A DNA stretch of 6,203 bases from Desulfovibrio desulfuricans (GTDB taxonomy: Bacteria; Desulfobacterota; Desulfovibrionia; Desulfovibrionales; Desulfovibrionaceae). The stretch covers positions 1 through 6,203 of the forward strand of contig QKDT01000275.1 in assembly GCA_003251995.1 (NCBI GenBank). Direction: 5' to 3'. A program made the translations under genes and the position numbers. Positions 5,118 through 6,203 of the stretch are shown here, piece by piece; the stretch's first letter is position 1; each line of letters starts with the position of its first letter. Under the pieces are notes generated by a model. That model saw nothing but the letters and a program-made list of their open reading frames with translations, made no database searches and was not told the DNA's origin.

Positions 5118-6203
5118 ATGAGCGCCAATCTTGTCAACCTGAATACAAATCCCTGCAAGATGTGCATGCCCATGGGTTCGGTAAGCGCCTTTTACGGCAT
5201 CAGCAAGAGCATGAGCATTCTGCACGGCTCGCAGGGGTGCAGCACCTACATTCGGCGGCACATGGCAACACACTACAATGAGCCGGTGGATATCGCCTCG
5301 TCTTCGCTTACAGAAGAAGGCACGGTCTTCGGCGGAACAAAGAATCTCCTCACCGGGCTTGAAAACCTCATCAAGCTGTACAACCCCGAGGTGATTGGCG
5401 TTTCCACCACCTGCCTTGCCGAAACCATTGGCGAGGATGTGCCCGCCATCATCAAGCAGTTTAAGGATGCGCACCCGGAAGTGACGGCTACCATCATTCC
5501 CGTGGCTTCGCCGGGCTACGCCGGTTCGCAGTACGAGGGTTTTTTCCGGGCGCTGCACGCCGTTGTGCGCCACGTGCCCATGGATGCCACGCCCAACAAC
5601 GTGGTCAATATCATCACCGGGCATCTTTCGGCGGCGGATACCAGAGCGCTCAAGACGCTGCTGGACGGCTGCGGCCTTGATTACGTGCTGCTGCCCGACC
5701 TTTCGCAAAATCTTGATGGCGGACATGAGGACAACTATAACCGTCTTCCTCAGTACGGCACCACGCTTGCGCGCATTGGCCTGATGGCTGGCGCGCGCAT
5801 GACCCTGGAACTTGCGCCCTTCTGCCCCGAGGATTACTCTCCCGGTGCATACCTGCGCGATACCTACGGCGTGCCGCTGCTGCGCATGAACCTGCCCGTG
5901 GGCCTGCGCGATACGGATGCATTTATTGCTACGCTCGAAGCCCTTGGCGGCTCTATCCCCGCTACGGTGCGTGAAGAACGCTCCCGCTACCTTGACGCCA
6001 TGATCGACGCACACAAGTACAACGCCCAGTGCCGCGTGGCTGTGTTTGGCGAACCAGACATGGTTCTTGCCCTGGTGCGCGCCTCTTGCGAAAACGGTGC
6101 CGTACCTGTGGTGGCAGCCACCGGCAGCCGTAGCGCTGGCTTTGAAAAAACGCTTGCACCCGACATGGCCCAGGCCACGGAAACCCAGTTCAGCGGTGAT
6201 TTT
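5118..6203 (+). CDS. nifN: NifN, FeMo-cofactor assembly scaffold subunit (3' end outside window)
   Basis: The frame is open from ATG 5118 to the window edge, giving 362 residues with no stop. It is a NifK paralog that pairs with NifE to form the cofactor maturation scaffold. Residues matching the NifK ligands are Cys16 (PCKMCMPMG), Cys41 (HGSQGCSTYIRRHM), Cys99 (TTCLAETIGED) and Ser137 (YAGSQYEGF). Cys41 corresponds to Azotobacter NifN Cys44, the one NifN ligand of the shared [4Fe-4S] cluster. Other NifN/NifK blocks are SSSLTEEGTVFGG (61-73) and LPVGLRDTDAF (around 258-268). An N-terminal Cys13 precedes Cys16. The motifs STYIRRH and LRDTDAF favour NifN over a second NifK. Independent NifN proteins are about 440-460 residues, so perhaps 80-100 more lie beyond the edge. 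Some anaerobes carry a NifN-NifB fusion, which cannot be judged here. A good ribosome binding site supports the start. Confidence 0.95.
   Translation, partial: MSANLVNLNTNPCKMCMPMGSVSAFYGISKSMSILHGSQGCSTYIRRHMATHYNEPVDIASSSLTEEGTVFGGTKNLLTGLENLIKLYNPEVIGVSTTCLAETIGEDVPAIIKQFKDAHPEVTATIIPVASPGYAGSQYEGFFRALHAVVRHVPMDATPNNVVNIITGHLSAADTRALKTLLDGCGLDYVLLPDLSQNLDGGHEDNYNRLPQYGTTLARIGLMAGARMTLELAPFCPEDYSPGAYLRDTYGVPLLRMNLPVGLRDTDAFIATLEALGGSIPATVREERSRYLDAMIDAHKYNAQCRVAVFGEPDMVLALVRASCENGAVPVVAATGSRSAGFEKTLAPDMAQATETQFSGDF

Noticed and set aside
1..6203. A new defence system, mobile element, CRISPR array or RNA gene
   Set aside because: The window is almost fully occupied by six well-known nif genes. 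The two gaps are 61 and 73 bases, and I saw no direct repeats, terminal inverted repeats, transposase or tRNA-like structure.

Overview
The window is an internal segment of a molybdenum nitrogenase (nif) operon. All genes are on the + strand and tightly packed, in the order nifI1 (3' part only), nifI2, nifD, nifK, nifE, nifN (5' part only). The gene identities rest on conserved cofactor-ligand motifs read directly in the translations. Both ends cut through genes: the start of nifI1 (and, by the usual gene order, nifH) lies to the left, and the end of nifN (possibly followed by or fused to nifB) lies to the right.

The DNA is fairly GC-rich with a strong C/G preference at third codon positions. 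The proteins are of the anaerobe type: NifD carries the roughly 50-residue insertion known from Clostridium pasteurianum, NifK lacks the long N-terminal extension of Azotobacter NifK, and PII-like nifI genes sit directly before nifD. This combination with this base composition suggests a strict anaerobe, most likely a Desulfovibrio-like sulfate reducer. That assignment is an inference from style, not from a marker gene.

Layout: 1-201 nifI1 and 211-588 nifI2 encode the ammonium/2-oxoglutarate switch that acts on dinitrogenase. 600-2189 nifD and 2191-3555 nifK encode the MoFe protein and are separated by one base. 3556-3616 is a gap with two perfect inverted repeats. 3617-5044 nifE follows; 5045-5117 is a second gap with a short hairpin and a weak sigma-54-like element. 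5118-6203 is the beginning of nifN. NifE and NifN form the scaffold on which the FeMo-cofactor is finished before transfer to NifDK.

No gene-free stretch exceeds 75 bases. I see no mobile element, CRISPR array, tRNA or rRNA. I also see no previously undescribed system. The points most worth a second look are the structured nifK-nifE leader, the nifE-nifN gap, a cysteine cluster in NifI2, and the full set of P-cluster-type ligand positions kept in NifN.
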